Notes: a model not told the origin generated them from the sequence alone. A DNA stretch of 64,000 bases from Hydrogenophaga sp. (GCF_025699295.1 NZ_JAILWB010000025.1:1-64000); one strand, 5' to 3'; counted from the first letter of the stretch, positions 8,939-17,394 are shown. Program-made: numbers and translations.

Positions 8939-9412
8939 TCAGGCAGACACCGGTGCCTGCGTGGCGATGCGCTCCATCACGGCGCGGATCGCCAGCTCGT
9001 ACCCGTAGGGCCCGAAGCCGCAGATCACGCCGGTGGCCGCCAGCGACACCAGGGACTTCTGGTACATCTCCTCGCGGCGGTGGATGTTGGTGATGTGGAC
9101 CTCGGCCAGCGGCTGGCAGAGCGTCTTGAGCGCGTCCAGCAGCGGGATGGAGCGGAACGACAGGCCGGCGGGGTTGATGATCACGGCCGCGGCCTTCTCC
9201 CGCGCCTCCTGCACCCAGTCCACCATCACGCCTTCGTGATTGGTCTGGCGGAATTCGCAGCGCATGCCGAATTCGTCGGCCACGCGCCGGCACAGCGCCT
9301 CGACCTGCGCCAGCGTGGTGCTGCCGTACAGGTGCGGTTCGCGCTGGCCCAGCAGGTTCAGGTTCGGGCCGTTGAGGATGTAGAGCGTTGCCGGCCCGGG
9401 TGGCTTGCGCAT
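8939..9412 (-). CDS. aroQ: Type II 3-dehydroquinate dehydratase-like protein with an altered active-site loop
   Basis: A 157-residue member of the type II dehydroquinase family. It keeps the NGPNLNLLGQREP start with Arg24, the YGSTTL tyrosine (Tyr29), NHEG, Asn80, Asp93, the VHITN catalytic histidine (His106) and the HRREE arginine region. The usual loop NPGAYTHTS reads NPAGLSFRS, so the histidine equivalent to His81 of the Mycobacterium tuberculosis enzyme is Phe86. It sits directly upstream of the TRAP operon on the same strand and is divergent from an IclR gene, which fits a catabolic role rather than the shikimate pathway. A different but related substrate is possible. Confidence 0.8.
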   Translation of the reverse strand: MRKPPGPATLYILNGPNLNLLGQREPHLYGSTTLAQVEALCRRVADEFGMRCEFRQTNHEGVMVDWVQEAREKAAAVIINPAGLSFRSIPLLDALKTLCQPLAEVHITNIHRREEMYQKSLVSLAATGVICGFGPYGYELAIRAVMERIATQAPVSA

Positions 9413-9485
9413 ACAGTGGTCTCCTGCGTGTGTCGTTGTGCAAGCCTCGTCGGCCTCGCGTTTCGCCCATTCTTGAACCACCTCA

Positions 9486-9509
9486 GGAAAGAGTTTCCAC
9501 ATTGGAAAC
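9486..9509. promoter_or_regulatory. Overlapping dyads, probable IclR operator
   Basis: GGAAA-GAG-TTTCC (9486-9498) runs directly into GTTTCC-ACATT-GGAAAC (9493-9509), giving three alternating half sites in 24 bases. It lies between the divergent dehydroquinase-like gene and the IclR gene. GGAAA/TTTCC half sites are characteristic of IclR-family operators, so autoregulation together with control of the catabolic/TRAP operon is likely. Confidence 0.6.
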
Positions 9510-9538
9510 GTCTCCCTTGATATGAAATCGAACCCGCC

Positions 9539-10330
9539 ATGAGCCTTGCACTGGACCGGGGGCTGTCGCTCCTGGAGCACCTCGCCGCCCACCCCGACGG
9601 CCTGCCGCTGGCGCTGATGGCGTCCGAACTGGACATCCCGCTGAGCGCCTGCCACCGGCTGCTGTCCGAACTGCAGCGGCGCGGCTACGTGCGCCAGAAG
9701 CGCAAACAGGGCGACTACGTGCTCACGACCAAGGTGGTGTCCATGGGGCTGGGCTACCTCAGCAGCGCCGGCATCGTGGACATCGCCGAGCCGCTGCTGG
9801 CGCGGCTGGCGCAGCGCTCGGGCGAGCTGGTGCGCCTGTCGATCGTGGACGGTGACCGCCTGACCTGGGTCGCCAAGTCCCAGGGCCAGCACCAGGGCCT
9901 GCGCTACGACCCCGACATGGGCATGGACGCGCGCCTGTCGTGCACCGCCTCCGGCCACGCCTGGCTGCTGACCATGAGCGACGAGCGCGCGCTTGACCTC
10001 GTCACCCGCCAGGGCTTCGGCGCCCCGGCGGACTACGGTCCGAAGGCACCGACCTCGGTGAAGGCCCTGCTGGGCTTCCTGCACGCGGCGCGCGTGCGCG
10101 GCTACGCCCAGATCGACGAGGTGTTCGCCCCCGGCATGAGCGCCATGGCCGTGCCCGTGCTGCGGCGCCAGGAGGCCATCGGCGTGATCAGCATCGCCGG
10201 CCCGCGCGCACGCCTGACGGCCGCGCGCATGCTCGAACTGGCACCCGTGCTGCTGGCTGCCGCCGCCGAACTCGGGCCGATCAGCAACACCTCCAGCCTG
10301 TTCGGCCGTCCGCAGCTGGGCAAGGGCTGA
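9539..10330 (+). CDS. IclR-family transcriptional regulator (TRAP operon 1)
   Basis: A 263-residue IclR regulator. Residues 1-65 form the winged helix (LDRGLSLLEHLAAHPDG, then MASELDIPLSACHRLLSELQ), and the rest is the effector-binding domain, with LSCTASGHAWLL and the C-terminal FAPGMSAMAVPVLRRQEAIGVISIAGP typical of the family. It is transcribed away from the dehydroquinase-like gene and the dctPQM operon and probably controls them through the GGAAA/TTTCC dyads in the shared gap. The effector is presumably the transported acid or its product. Confidence 0.9.
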   Translation: MSLALDRGLSLLEHLAAHPDGLPLALMASELDIPLSACHRLLSELQRRGYVRQKRKQGDYVLTTKVVSMGLGYLSSAGIVDIAEPLLARLAQRSGELVRLSIVDGDRLTWVAKSQGQHQGLRYDPDMGMDARLSCTASGHAWLLTMSDERALDLVTRQGFGAPADYGPKAPTSVKALLGFLHAARVRGYAQIDEVFAPGMSAMAVPVLRRQEAIGVISIAGPRARLTAARMLELAPVLLAAAAELGPISNTSSLFGRPQLGKG

Positions 10331-10434
10331 CGGGTTCGCACCGGCCTGTCGATCTCCGGTGGTCTGGATCGTCGTGGATGCAGGAGGCCTGCCCCCGCGG
10401 GTCGCCGATCCCTTTCAACCCACAGGAGAGACAC

Positions 10435-10782
10435 ATGAAATACATCGATGGATTCGTCGCCGCGGTGCCCACCCGGAACCAGAAGGAATACCTCGAACAC
10501 GCCCGCCTGGCGGCGGAGATCTTCCGCAAGAACGGCGCGCTCAGCGTGGTCGAGTGCTGGGGCAACGACGTGCCCGAGGGCAAGCTGACCTCCTTCCCCC
10601 TGGCCGTGCAGCGCAAGCCCGACGAAACGGTGGTCTTCTCGTGGATCACCTGGGCTTCGAAGCAGGCGCGCGACGCCGGCATGAAGAAGTTCATGGAAGA
10701 CCCGCGCGTGAAGGACATGCAGATGCCCTTCGACGGCCAGCGTCTGATCTACGGCGGCTTCGAGGTGATCCTCACCGCCTGA
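10435..10782 (+). CDS. DUF1428 family protein (YbaA-like)
   Basis: A 115-residue protein of the DUF1428 family, a dimeric ferredoxin-like alpha/beta barrel of unknown function. Typical wording is MKYIDGFVAAVPTRNQKEYL at the start, the VVECWGNDVPEGKLTSFP block, and the closing FDGQRLIYGGFEVIL. An AGGAGAG ribosome site precedes the ATG. The last 11 bases overlap the 3' end of the convergent MFS gene. Confidence 0.88.
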   Translation: MKYIDGFVAAVPTRNQKEYLEHARLAAEIFRKNGALSVVECWGNDVPEGKLTSFPLAVQRKPDETVVFSWITWASKQARDAGMKKFMEDPRVKDMQMPFDGQRLIYGGFEVILTA

Positions 10783-12022
10783 GCGCGCGCGCCGGTCCGC
10801 GCCTGCGCTGACCCCGGTGCAGGAAGGCCTGCGCCAGCGCCGAAGAGCCCATCAGCGCCAGCATCAGCCAGCCCAGGTTGACCGCGCCGTGGTGCGGCAC
10901 CAGCCCGACCGCGAAGCCCCCCACCGCGCCCAGCAGCTGCTGCATGAGTCCGGCCACGGCGGCGGCCGAACCCGCCAGCGCCGGTACCAGCCCGACCGTG
11001 CCGGTGAGCGCCGGCGGCACCAGCAGACCGTTGCCCAGGCCCAGCAGCATCAGCGGCACGGCGAATGCCAGCGGCGTGTTCAGCCCCGCGATGGCCAATA
11101 CCAGCATGGAGCCGATGCCGCAGGCCGAACTGGCCTGGCCCAGCCACATCACGGCCTGGTCGCCCAGGCGGTGCACCAGGCGGGAGGTGAGGTAGTTGCC
11201 CACGATGTAGGACAGGGGCACGAACATGATGTAGTAGCCGATGCCCGCCGGCCCCACGCCCAGGCTGCCCAGCACGATGGGCGCGCCGGCCAGGAAGGCA
11301 TAGAAGGTGGCGGTGGTCATCGACAGCACGACCACGTACAGGAGAAAGCCCGGCTCGCGCGCCAGCCGCGCGTACGCATCGAACATGGCGCGCAGCCAGT
11401 GCGCCTGCACCGGTGGCGCTTCGCCCGAGGCCACCTGCGGGCGCCCGGGCAGGCCGCGCCACGCGGCCACGAACAGCGCCAGCGCCAGCAGCGCCATCAG
11501 CACGAAGTTGGCCTGCCAGCCCAGGCGCACGTGCAGTTGCCCGCCAACGATGGTGGCCAGCGGCGGGCACACGCCCATGGCCATGCCGATGTAGGCCATC
11601 ACGCGCGTGCGCTCCGGCCCCGCGAAGAGGTCCTGCACCATGGCACGGCCCACCACCATGCCGGCCGCCGCACCCGCGCCCTGCAGCACGCGCGCGGACG
11701 TGAGCGAGAACAGGTCGCCCGCCAGCGCACCCCAGATCGAGCCCACGCCAGCCAGCCCCAGGCCCAGCAGCAGGATGCGCTTGCGCCCGAGCCGGTCGGA
11801 CAGCGGGCCATAGATCAGCTGCAGGCCGCCATAGGCCACCACGTAACCACTGAAGGTGAGCTGCACCGCCGCCTGGCTGGAGCCGAAGATCGCGCCCCAC
11901 TCCTGCATCGAGGGAATGCAGATGGTCATGGCCAGCAGGCCGAAGGCGAGCTGGCCGACGAGGTTGGCGATCAGCAGGGCGTGGGAGGGGGATGCGGGGG
12001 CGGGCGCGGAAGAGATGGACAT
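10772..12022 (-). CDS. MFS transporter, Bcr/CflA drug-resistance type
   Basis: A 416-residue, 12-span major facilitator protein. The loop between helices 2 and 3 carries motif A as YGPLSDRLGRKRILL, and helix 4-5 carries SARVLQGAGAAAGMVVGRAMVQDLF, characteristic of the Bcr/CflA subfamily of proton-driven drug or metabolite exporters. The extreme C-terminus is arginine-rich (RGQRRRGPARALRR). It is monocistronic between convergent and tandem neighbours; no regulator is adjacent. Confidence 0.88.
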   Translation of the reverse strand: MSISSAPAPASPSHALLIANLVGQLAFGLLAMTICIPSMQEWGAIFGSSQAAVQLTFSGYVVAYGGLQLIYGPLSDRLGRKRILLLGLGLAGVGSIWGALAGDLFSLTSARVLQGAGAAAGMVVGRAMVQDLFAGPERTRVMAYIGMAMGVCPPLATIVGGQLHVRLGWQANFVLMALLALALFVAAWRGLPGRPQVASGEAPPVQAHWLRAMFDAYARLAREPGFLLYVVVLSMTTATFYAFLAGAPIVLGSLGVGPAGIGYYIMFVPLSYIVGNYLTSRLVHRLGDQAVMWLGQASSACGIGSMLVLAIAGLNTPLAFAVPLMLLGLGNGLLVPPALTGTVGLVPALAGSAAAVAGLMQQLLGAVGGFAVGLVPHHGAVNLGWLMLALMGSSALAQAFLHRGQRRRGPARALRR

Positions 12023-12102
12023 GGAGCGGTGGCAGGCGGGCGGCGCAGCGACGGCTGCGCCGCACCACCGGGCAGTCTACCGTTCCAAGTCTGACCCTGC
12101 GT

Positions 12103-13383
12103 TCAGCGGGTGAAGAAGCGCAGCGGCGCCAGCACGATCTGCGGGAACAGCACCAGCAGCATCAGCACGCCCAGCTGCGCGAACAGATAGGGAAGCACCG
12201 CGCGGATGACCGACTCCATGCGCTGGCGCGCCACGCCGCAGACGACGTTCAGCACCGTGCCCACCGGTGGCGTGATCAGGCCGATGGCGTTGTTCATGAC
12301 GAACAGCACGCCGAAATACACCGGGTCGATGCCGGCCATGCGCACCACCGGCATGAGCACCGGCACCATGATCAGGATGGTGGGCGCGAAGTCCAGCGTG
12401 GTGCCCACCACCACGATCAGCAGCATGATCACGAGCAGCAGCAGCGTGGGTGAATCCACCAGCGGCTGCAGCAGATCGGCCACCACCATGGGGATGCTGG
12501 CCGCGGCGATCAGCCAGGCCGTGACCTGCGCCGCGGCCACCAGGAACATCACCACTGCCGAGGTCTTGCCGGCCGAGAGCAGCAACGCGTAGAGCTGCGA
12601 GACCTTGAGCTCGCGATAGATCACGAAACCCACGAACAGCGCGTAGAAGACCGCCATCACCGCCGCCTCGGTGGGCGTGAAGTAGCCGCCCTTCAAGCCG
12701 CCAACGATCAGCACCGGCAGCATCAGCGCCCACAGGCCCGCGCCGGTGGCCGACCAGCGCTCGCGCATCGTCGCGCGTTCGCCGCGCGGCATCTGGTCGC
12801 GCCGCGCCTGGAACATCCAGGTGCCCACCAGCGCCAGCGCCATCAGCAGGCCGGGCACGATGCCGGCGATGAACAGGCTGGTGATGGAGACGTTGCCGAC
12901 CACGCCGAACATCACGAAGCCGATGGAGGGCGGGATGATGGGCGCGATGATGCCGCCCGAGGCGATCAGCCCCGAGGCGCGCGGCATGTCGTAGCCGGCC
13001 TTGCGCATCATGGGCACCAGCAGCGCGGCCACCGCGGCCGTGTCGGCAATCGCGGAGCCCGAGAGAGAGGCCATGATCACGCAGGCGAAGATCGCCACGT
13101 AGCCGAGCCCACCGGGAAAGTGGCCGACCCAGGCACTGGCCACGCCGACAATGCGCCGCGAGATGCCACCGGCGTTCATGAGTTCGCCGGCCAGCACGAA
13201 GAACGGGATGGCCATCAGCGGAAAGCTGTCCGCACCCGAGAGCATGTTCTGCGCCACGATCTGCGCGTTGAAGATGTCCATCCAGGCCATCATGGCCAGG
13301 CTGGAGACCAGCAGCGCGAAGGCGATCGGCACGCCCAGGGCCATGGCCGCGAGCAGCGAGAGAACGAAGACGATGACGATCAT
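12103..13383 (-). CDS. dctM: TRAP transporter large permease DctM (operon 2)
   Basis: A 426-residue large permease subunit with about 12 membrane spans. Family-typical stretches include LMAIPFFVLAGELMNAGGISRRIV and ASGGIIAPIIPPSIGFVMFG. The ATG at 13383 (MIVIVFVLSLLAAMALGVPIAF) gives the standard length; the frame upstream is shadow sequence inside dctQ. It is the last gene of the FAH/dctP/FAD-oxidase/dctQ/dctM operon, 13 bp after dctQ. Confidence 0.92.
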   Translation of the reverse strand: MIVIVFVLSLLAAMALGVPIAFALLVSSLAMMAWMDIFNAQIVAQNMLSGADSFPLMAIPFFVLAGELMNAGGISRRIVGVASAWVGHFPGGLGYVAIFACVIMASLSGSAIADTAAVAALLVPMMRKAGYDMPRASGLIASGGIIAPIIPPSIGFVMFGVVGNVSITSLFIAGIVPGLLMALALVGTWMFQARRDQMPRGERATMRERWSATGAGLWALMLPVLIVGGLKGGYFTPTEAAVMAVFYALFVGFVIYRELKVSQLYALLLSAGKTSAVVMFLVAAAQVTAWLIAAASIPMVVADLLQPLVDSPTLLLLVIMLLIVVVGTTLDFAPTILIMVPVLMPVVRMAGIDPVYFGVLFVMNNAIGLITPPVGTVLNVVCGVARQRMESVIRAVLPYLFAQLGVLMLLVLFPQIVLAPLRFFTR

Positions 13384-13396
13384 GAAGGGGACGTGT

Positions 13397-13894
13397 TCAG
13401 ACGCTGTCGGACAGGCGCGGATCGGCCAGGTCGCGGCCACGCAGCAGCTGCGCGATGTTGACCAGCACCAGCAGGGCAATGGAGACGGCGCACACCCAGG
13501 CCACCGAATAGACGATGGCCAGCGAGATGCCAGTGACCAGGCCGATGTTGGCGACGTTGATGTCGTGCTGCAGGATCAGCCCCCACAGCAGCACGCCGCA
13601 GCAGGCCAGCACCAGCAGCTGCGCCAGCAGCAGGGCCGCGCGGCGCGTGCGCCCGGTGAGGCGGCGCACCACCATGTCCATGCCCAGGTGGCCGCCTTCT
13701 CGCATGGCCACGATGGCGCCCAGGAAGGTGAGCCAGATGAACAGGAAGCGCGAGAGCTCTTCCGAGGTGTTGATGCCCGAATCGAACACGTGGCGCAGCA
13801 CCACGTTGCCGAACACCATGACGCACATGGCCGCCAGGCACAGCACCATGACGGCTTCGAGCGCCTTGAAGTACCAGTGGACGAGGGTTTTCAT
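13397..13894 (-). CDS. dctQ: TRAP transporter small permease DctQ (operon 2)
   Basis: A 165-residue small permease with four predicted spans. It shows the DctQ signature region VVLRHVFDSGINTSEELSR, then FIWLTFLGAIVAMREGGHLGMD. Its ATG lies 1 base after the stop of the FAD-linked oxidase gene, so the two are tightly coupled. It pairs with the DctM at 12103 and the DctP at 15341. Confidence 0.92.
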   Translation of the reverse strand: MKTLVHWYFKALEAVMVLCLAAMCVMVFGNVVLRHVFDSGINTSEELSRFLFIWLTFLGAIVAMREGGHLGMDMVVRRLTGRTRRAALLLAQLLVLACCGVLLWGLILQHDINVANIGLVTGISLAIVYSVAWVCAVSIALLVLVNIAQLLRGRDLADPRLSDSV

Positions 13895-13895
13895 G

Positions 13896-15284
13896 TCAGA
13901 ACGCGAATATCTTGCCGGGGTTCATCAGGTTGTGCGGGTCCAGCGCGTGCTTGATCTGCCGCATCAGCGCCACCGGCGCGTCGCCCAGCTCGTCGAGCAG
14001 GAAGCCCTGCTTGTGCAGGCCGATGCCGTGTTCGCCGGTGCAGGTGCCGTCCAGGGCCAGCGCGCGCGCCACCAGCCGCGCGTTGAGCGCCTCGGCCTGT
14101 TCGATCTCGTGCGCGCTGTCGCCGTCCACCAGCATCTGCACGTGGAAGTTGCCGTCGCCCACGTGGCCCACCATGGGCGCGATCAGGCCTGATTGCTGCA
14201 GGTCGGCCGCGGTGTCGTTGACGCAGTCGGCCAGGCGCGAGATCGGCACGCAGACGTCGGTGACCACGCTGCGGCAGCCCGGGCGCAGCTGCAGCGCCGC
14301 AAAGTAGACGTTGTGCCGCGCCTCCCACAGGCGCGTGCGCTCCTCCGGCGTGTGCGCCCACTGGAACTGCTCGCCACCGAGCTCGCCCGCGATCGACTGC
14401 ACCAGCTCGATCTGTTCGCGCACGCCGGCCTCGCTGCCGTGGAACTCGAAGAACAGGTGCGGCTGCTCGGGCAGGCCTGTCTTGCTGTAACCGTTGAGGG
14501 CGCGGATCGCCACGCGGTCGACGAACTCGCAGCGCGCGATCGGCACGCCGACCTGGATGGTCTGCACCACCGCCTGCACGGCGGCGTCGATGCTGTGAAA
14601 GGCGCACACCGCGGCCGAGATGCTCTCGGGCAGCGGATGCAGCTTCACCGTCGCTTCCACCACCACGCCCAGCGTGCCTTCGGAGCCCACGAACAGGCGC
14701 GTGAGGTCGTAGCCGGCCGCGCTCTTGCGTGCGCGCCGCGCGGTCTTCACCCGCTGGCCGTCGGCCGTGACCACGGTGAGGTTGACCACGTTCTCGCGCA
14801 TGGTGCCGTAGCGCACGGCGTTGGTGCCGCTGGCGCGTGTGGCGCACATACCGCCGATGGTGGCGTCGGCGCCGGGGTCGATCGGGAAGAACAGGCCCTT
14901 GTCGCGCAGCGCGGCGTTGAGGGCCTTGCGCGTCACGCCGGGCTGCACGGTGGCGGTCTGGTCCTCGTCGTGGATCGCGACGATCTGGTCCATCTGCTGC
15001 AGGTTGAGCGTGACGCCGCCCTGCGCAGCCAGCGTGTGACCCTCGAGCGAGGAGCCCGCGCCGTACGGCACCAGCGGCACGCGGTGTTCACGGCACAGGT
15101 TGACGACGGCGACCACCTCGTCGGCGCAACGCGCGAACGCCACCGCACCGGGCGGCATGGCCGCGAAGATGGATTCGTCGCGGCCATGGTGTTCGCACAC
15201 GGCCGTGCTGGTGGACAGGCGATCGCCGAGCAGGGCGCGCAGGCCCTCCAGCAGGTCGGGCGGCAGAAGAACGGAAGACGTCAT
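13896..15284 (-). CDS. FAD-linked 2-hydroxyacid dehydrogenase (GlcD/D-lactate dehydrogenase type)
   Basis: A 462-residue flavoprotein of the VAO/PCMH family. The N-terminal FAD-binding domain shows VPLVPYGAGSSLEGHTL, PGADATIGGMCATRASGTNAVRYGTM and LFVGSEGTLGVVVEATVKL. The C-terminal half has GHVGDGNFHVQMLVD with metal-binding histidines, and GEHGIGLHKQGFL. This is the pattern of D-lactate dehydrogenase (cytochrome) and glycolate oxidase GlcD. Its position inside a TRAP operon, between dctP and dctQ, implies that it oxidises the imported acid, most simply a 2-hydroxyacid. The exact substrate is an inference. Confidence 0.9.
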   Translation of the reverse strand: MTSSVLLPPDLLEGLRALLGDRLSTSTAVCEHHGRDESIFAAMPPGAVAFARCADEVVAVVNLCREHRVPLVPYGAGSSLEGHTLAAQGGVTLNLQQMDQIVAIHDEDQTATVQPGVTRKALNAALRDKGLFFPIDPGADATIGGMCATRASGTNAVRYGTMRENVVNLTVVTADGQRVKTARRARKSAAGYDLTRLFVGSEGTLGVVVEATVKLHPLPESISAAVCAFHSIDAAVQAVVQTIQVGVPIARCEFVDRVAIRALNGYSKTGLPEQPHLFFEFHGSEAGVREQIELVQSIAGELGGEQFQWAHTPEERTRLWEARHNVYFAALQLRPGCRSVVTDVCVPISRLADCVNDTAADLQQSGLIAPMVGHVGDGNFHVQMLVDGDSAHEIEQAEALNARLVARALALDGTCTGEHGIGLHKQGFLLDELGDAPVALMRQIKHALDPHNLMNPGKIFAF

Positions 15285-15293
15285 GACAAGGCC

Positions 15294-15314
15294 GCCCGGG
15301 CACGTGGCCCGGGC
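15294..15314. promoter_or_regulatory. GC-rich intercistronic hairpin after dctP
   Basis: GCCCGGGC-ACGTG-GCCCGGGC is a perfect 8-bp stem in the 56-bp gap between dctP and the FAD-oxidase gene. No T-run follows in the direction of transcription, so it is not a classic terminator. Such hairpins after binding-protein genes commonly stabilise the upstream message or attenuate the downstream one, giving more receptor than permease. Confidence 0.5.
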
Positions 15315-15340
15315 GTTTGAGGGAGAACGAGAGGAAGTCT

Positions 15341-16363
15341 TTACTTGGCCGCGGCCCGCACCTTGGCGATCTCGCTGCGCACCAGGCCCATGAACTCGGG
15401 GCCGATCTTCTCCAGGTGCGGCGCAATCGCCGGCGGCACGCGGTCGCGGATGGCCTGCAGGTCGGCGGGCGAGAACTGCGTGACCTGCACGCCCTTGTCC
15501 TTCATGCCCTGCAGCGCGCTGCCGGCTTCGGCCGCGGTGGACTTGCGCTGGAACGCGGTGGCGTTCTTCGCCGCCGTGTTCATCGCCGTCTGCTCGGCCG
15601 GCGAGAGGCTGTCCCAGTACTTCTTCGACACCGCGAAGATCAGCGGCGAATACACGTGGCCCGAGAGCGTCATGTACTTCTGCACTTCATAGAAGCGCTG
15701 CGTGTACATCAGCACCACCGGGTTCTCCTGGCCGTCGAAGGCCTTGGTCTCCAGCGCCACGAACAGCTCGGACCACGGCAGCGGCGAAGCGTTGGCACCA
15801 ATCGCCTTGAAGGCATCGAGCGTCAGCGGGTTGGGCTGGGTGCGCAGCTTCAGGCCCTTGAGGTCGTCCAGCGTGTTGACCGGGCGCTTCGAGTTCGTGA
15901 TGTGGCGGAAGCCGTTTTCCCACCAGCCCAGCACGTGGATGCCCACGGCCGCCAGCTTCCTGTTCAGGTGCTCGCCCACCGGGCCGTCGAACACCGCGTG
16001 CGCCTCGGCCTCGGTGTTGAAGAGAAAGGGCACGTCCTGGAAGCCGAGCTCTTTCACCTGGCCCAGCATGGCCAGCGCGCTGCCGGTGTAGAACTCCTGC
16101 ACGCCGCCCTGCAGCGCGGCCAGCATCTGCGGGTCCGGGCCGAGGGCCTGGTTGGCGATCACGGCGATCTTCATCTTGCCGCCGCTGGCCTTCTCCATCT
16201 CGGCGGCGAACTGTTTCGCGGCCTGGCCGGCCGGGTGGGCGTCGGCCATGCCGTGGCCGAAGCGTGCGCTGCGCGCCTTGTAGTCCTGCGCCAGCGCGGC
16301 GGTGCTGCCGAGCGCGGCGAAGGAAGCGATGGCCATGGCGGCCAGCAATCGGTTGAGTTTCAT
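15341..16363 (-). CDS. dctP: TRAP transporter substrate-binding protein DctP (operon 2)
   Basis: A 340-residue periplasmic receptor with a Sec signal peptide (MKLNRLLAAMAIASFAALGS, cleavage after ALA). DctP landmarks are FGHGMADAHPAGQAAKQFA, WWENGFRHITNSKRPV, LKLRTQPNPL with the carboxylate-binding arginine, and LFVALETKAFDGQENPV. Its ATG overlaps the FAH-hydrolase stop as ATGA, showing co-translation with that enzyme. The ligand is an organic acid that the flanking FAD-linked dehydrogenase and hydrolase would process. Confidence 0.92.
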   Translation of the reverse strand: MKLNRLLAAMAIASFAALGSTAALAQDYKARSARFGHGMADAHPAGQAAKQFAAEMEKASGGKMKIAVIANQALGPDPQMLAALQGGVQEFYTGSALAMLGQVKELGFQDVPFLFNTEAEAHAVFDGPVGEHLNRKLAAVGIHVLGWWENGFRHITNSKRPVNTLDDLKGLKLRTQPNPLTLDAFKAIGANASPLPWSELFVALETKAFDGQENPVVLMYTQRFYEVQKYMTLSGHVYSPLIFAVSKKYWDSLSPAEQTAMNTAAKNATAFQRKSTAAEAGSALQGMKDKGVQVTQFSPADLQAIRDRVPPAIAPHLEKIGPEFMGLVRSEIAKVRAAAK

Positions 16364-17271
16364 GCGGTGGTCTCCTCTTTGCGGGTGGGGGGGTGAGGGG
16401 TGGGCAGCGGGGCGCGCGCCTCGATGCGGTTGCGCAGCAGGCCGATGCGCTCGATCTCGACTTCGCACACGTCGCCAGGCTGCATGTACAGGCGCGGCTC
16501 GCGCGCATGGCCGATGCCGGCGGGCGTGCCGGCCACGATCAGGTCGCCCGCTTCGAGCGTGATGGCCTCGCTGATGGTGACGATGAGCGAGGCGACGTCG
16601 AACACCATGTCGCTGGTGTTGGCCGACTGCACGGTCTGGCCGTTCAGCCGCGTCTCCAGCCGCAGGCCTTTCGCGCCCGGCGGCAGTTCGTCGGCGGTGA
16701 CCAGCCAGGGGCCGAAGGCACCGGTACGGTCGAAGTTCTTGCCCATGGTCCACTGCGGCGTCTTGAACTGGTACTCGCGCATGCTGCCGTCGTTGAAGAC
16801 CGAATAGGCCAGCACGTGCGAGAGCGCGTCCTCATGCCGGATGCAGGAACCGCCGGTACCGATCACGGCCACCAGCTCGCCTTCGAAGTCCAGCGAATCC
16901 GACAGGCCCGCGTGCTCCAGCGGCACGCCGTGCGGCACCAGGCTGGTGTTGAAGCGCGAGAACAGCGTGGGGTAGGCCGGCTGCTCGAAACCGCTCTCTT
17001 CCGTGTGGTCGCGGTAGTTCAGTCCGACGCAGATGATCTTGCGCGGCTCGGCCACTGGCGCCAGGAAGGCCACCTGCGCGAGATCGACCACGGGCTGGGC
17101 ACGCATCGCGGCGGCCGCGGCGTCCAGCGCCGCCCGGCCCTGGCGGATCGCGGCGTCCAGCGAACCGGGCCAGCCGGCGGCGTCCTCGGTGGCGCCGTGC
17201 CAGGCCCCACCGGCCGGGTCCTGCACGGCCCAGCCTTCGCGCCCCTCGCGCCGGAAACGTACCAACTTCAT
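16360..17271 (-). CDS. Fumarylacetoacetate hydrolase family protein
   Basis: A 303-residue FAH-superfamily enzyme. The N-terminal domain (MKLVRFRREGREGWAV) is followed by the catalytic domain: IICVGLNYRDHTEE, SDSLDFEGELVAVIG with two metal-binding glutamates, the downstream aspartate in YSVFNDGSMREYQ, MGKNFDRTGAFGPWLV and GDLIVAGTPAGIGHAR. These enzymes hydrolyse or decarboxylate beta-diketo acids such as fumarylpyruvate or oxaloacetate. It is the first gene of the TRAP 2 operon and is divergent from the GntR regulator. A substrate downstream of an aromatic or hydroxyacid pathway is likely. Confidence 0.9.
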   Translation of the reverse strand: MKLVRFRREGREGWAVQDPAGGAWHGATEDAAGWPGSLDAAIRQGRAALDAAAAAMRAQPVVDLAQVAFLAPVAEPRKIICVGLNYRDHTEESGFEQPAYPTLFSRFNTSLVPHGVPLEHAGLSDSLDFEGELVAVIGTGGSCIRHEDALSHVLAYSVFNDGSMREYQFKTPQWTMGKNFDRTGAFGPWLVTADELPPGAKGLRLETRLNGQTVQSANTSDMVFDVASLIVTISEAITLEAGDLIVAGTPAGIGHAREPRLYMQPGDVCEVEIERIGLLRNRIEARAPLPTPHPPTRKEETTA

Positions 17272-17322
17272 CGAATGCTCCTCCAGGTGTGTGACGGTGT
17301 TGCGTGGGGATGGACTCTAGCA

Positions 17323-17358
17323 TCGAAGATGTATCTTCGAACAAAGAATCTATTCTTT
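17323..17358. promoter_or_regulatory. Two palindromes, probable GntR operator/promoter region
   Basis: An 18-bp perfect palindrome, TCGAAGAT-GT-ATCTTCGA (17323-17340), is followed two bases later by AAAGAA-TCTA-TTCTTT (17343-17358). Both are in the 123-bp gap between the divergent FAH-led operon and the GntR gene, in a noticeably AT-rich patch. FCD-type GntR proteins bind short palindromes in exactly this position, so this is the best candidate operator. Confidence 0.6.
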
Positions 17359-17394
17359 TATCATTGGTACATTCCCTCATACAATCGCGCTGCC

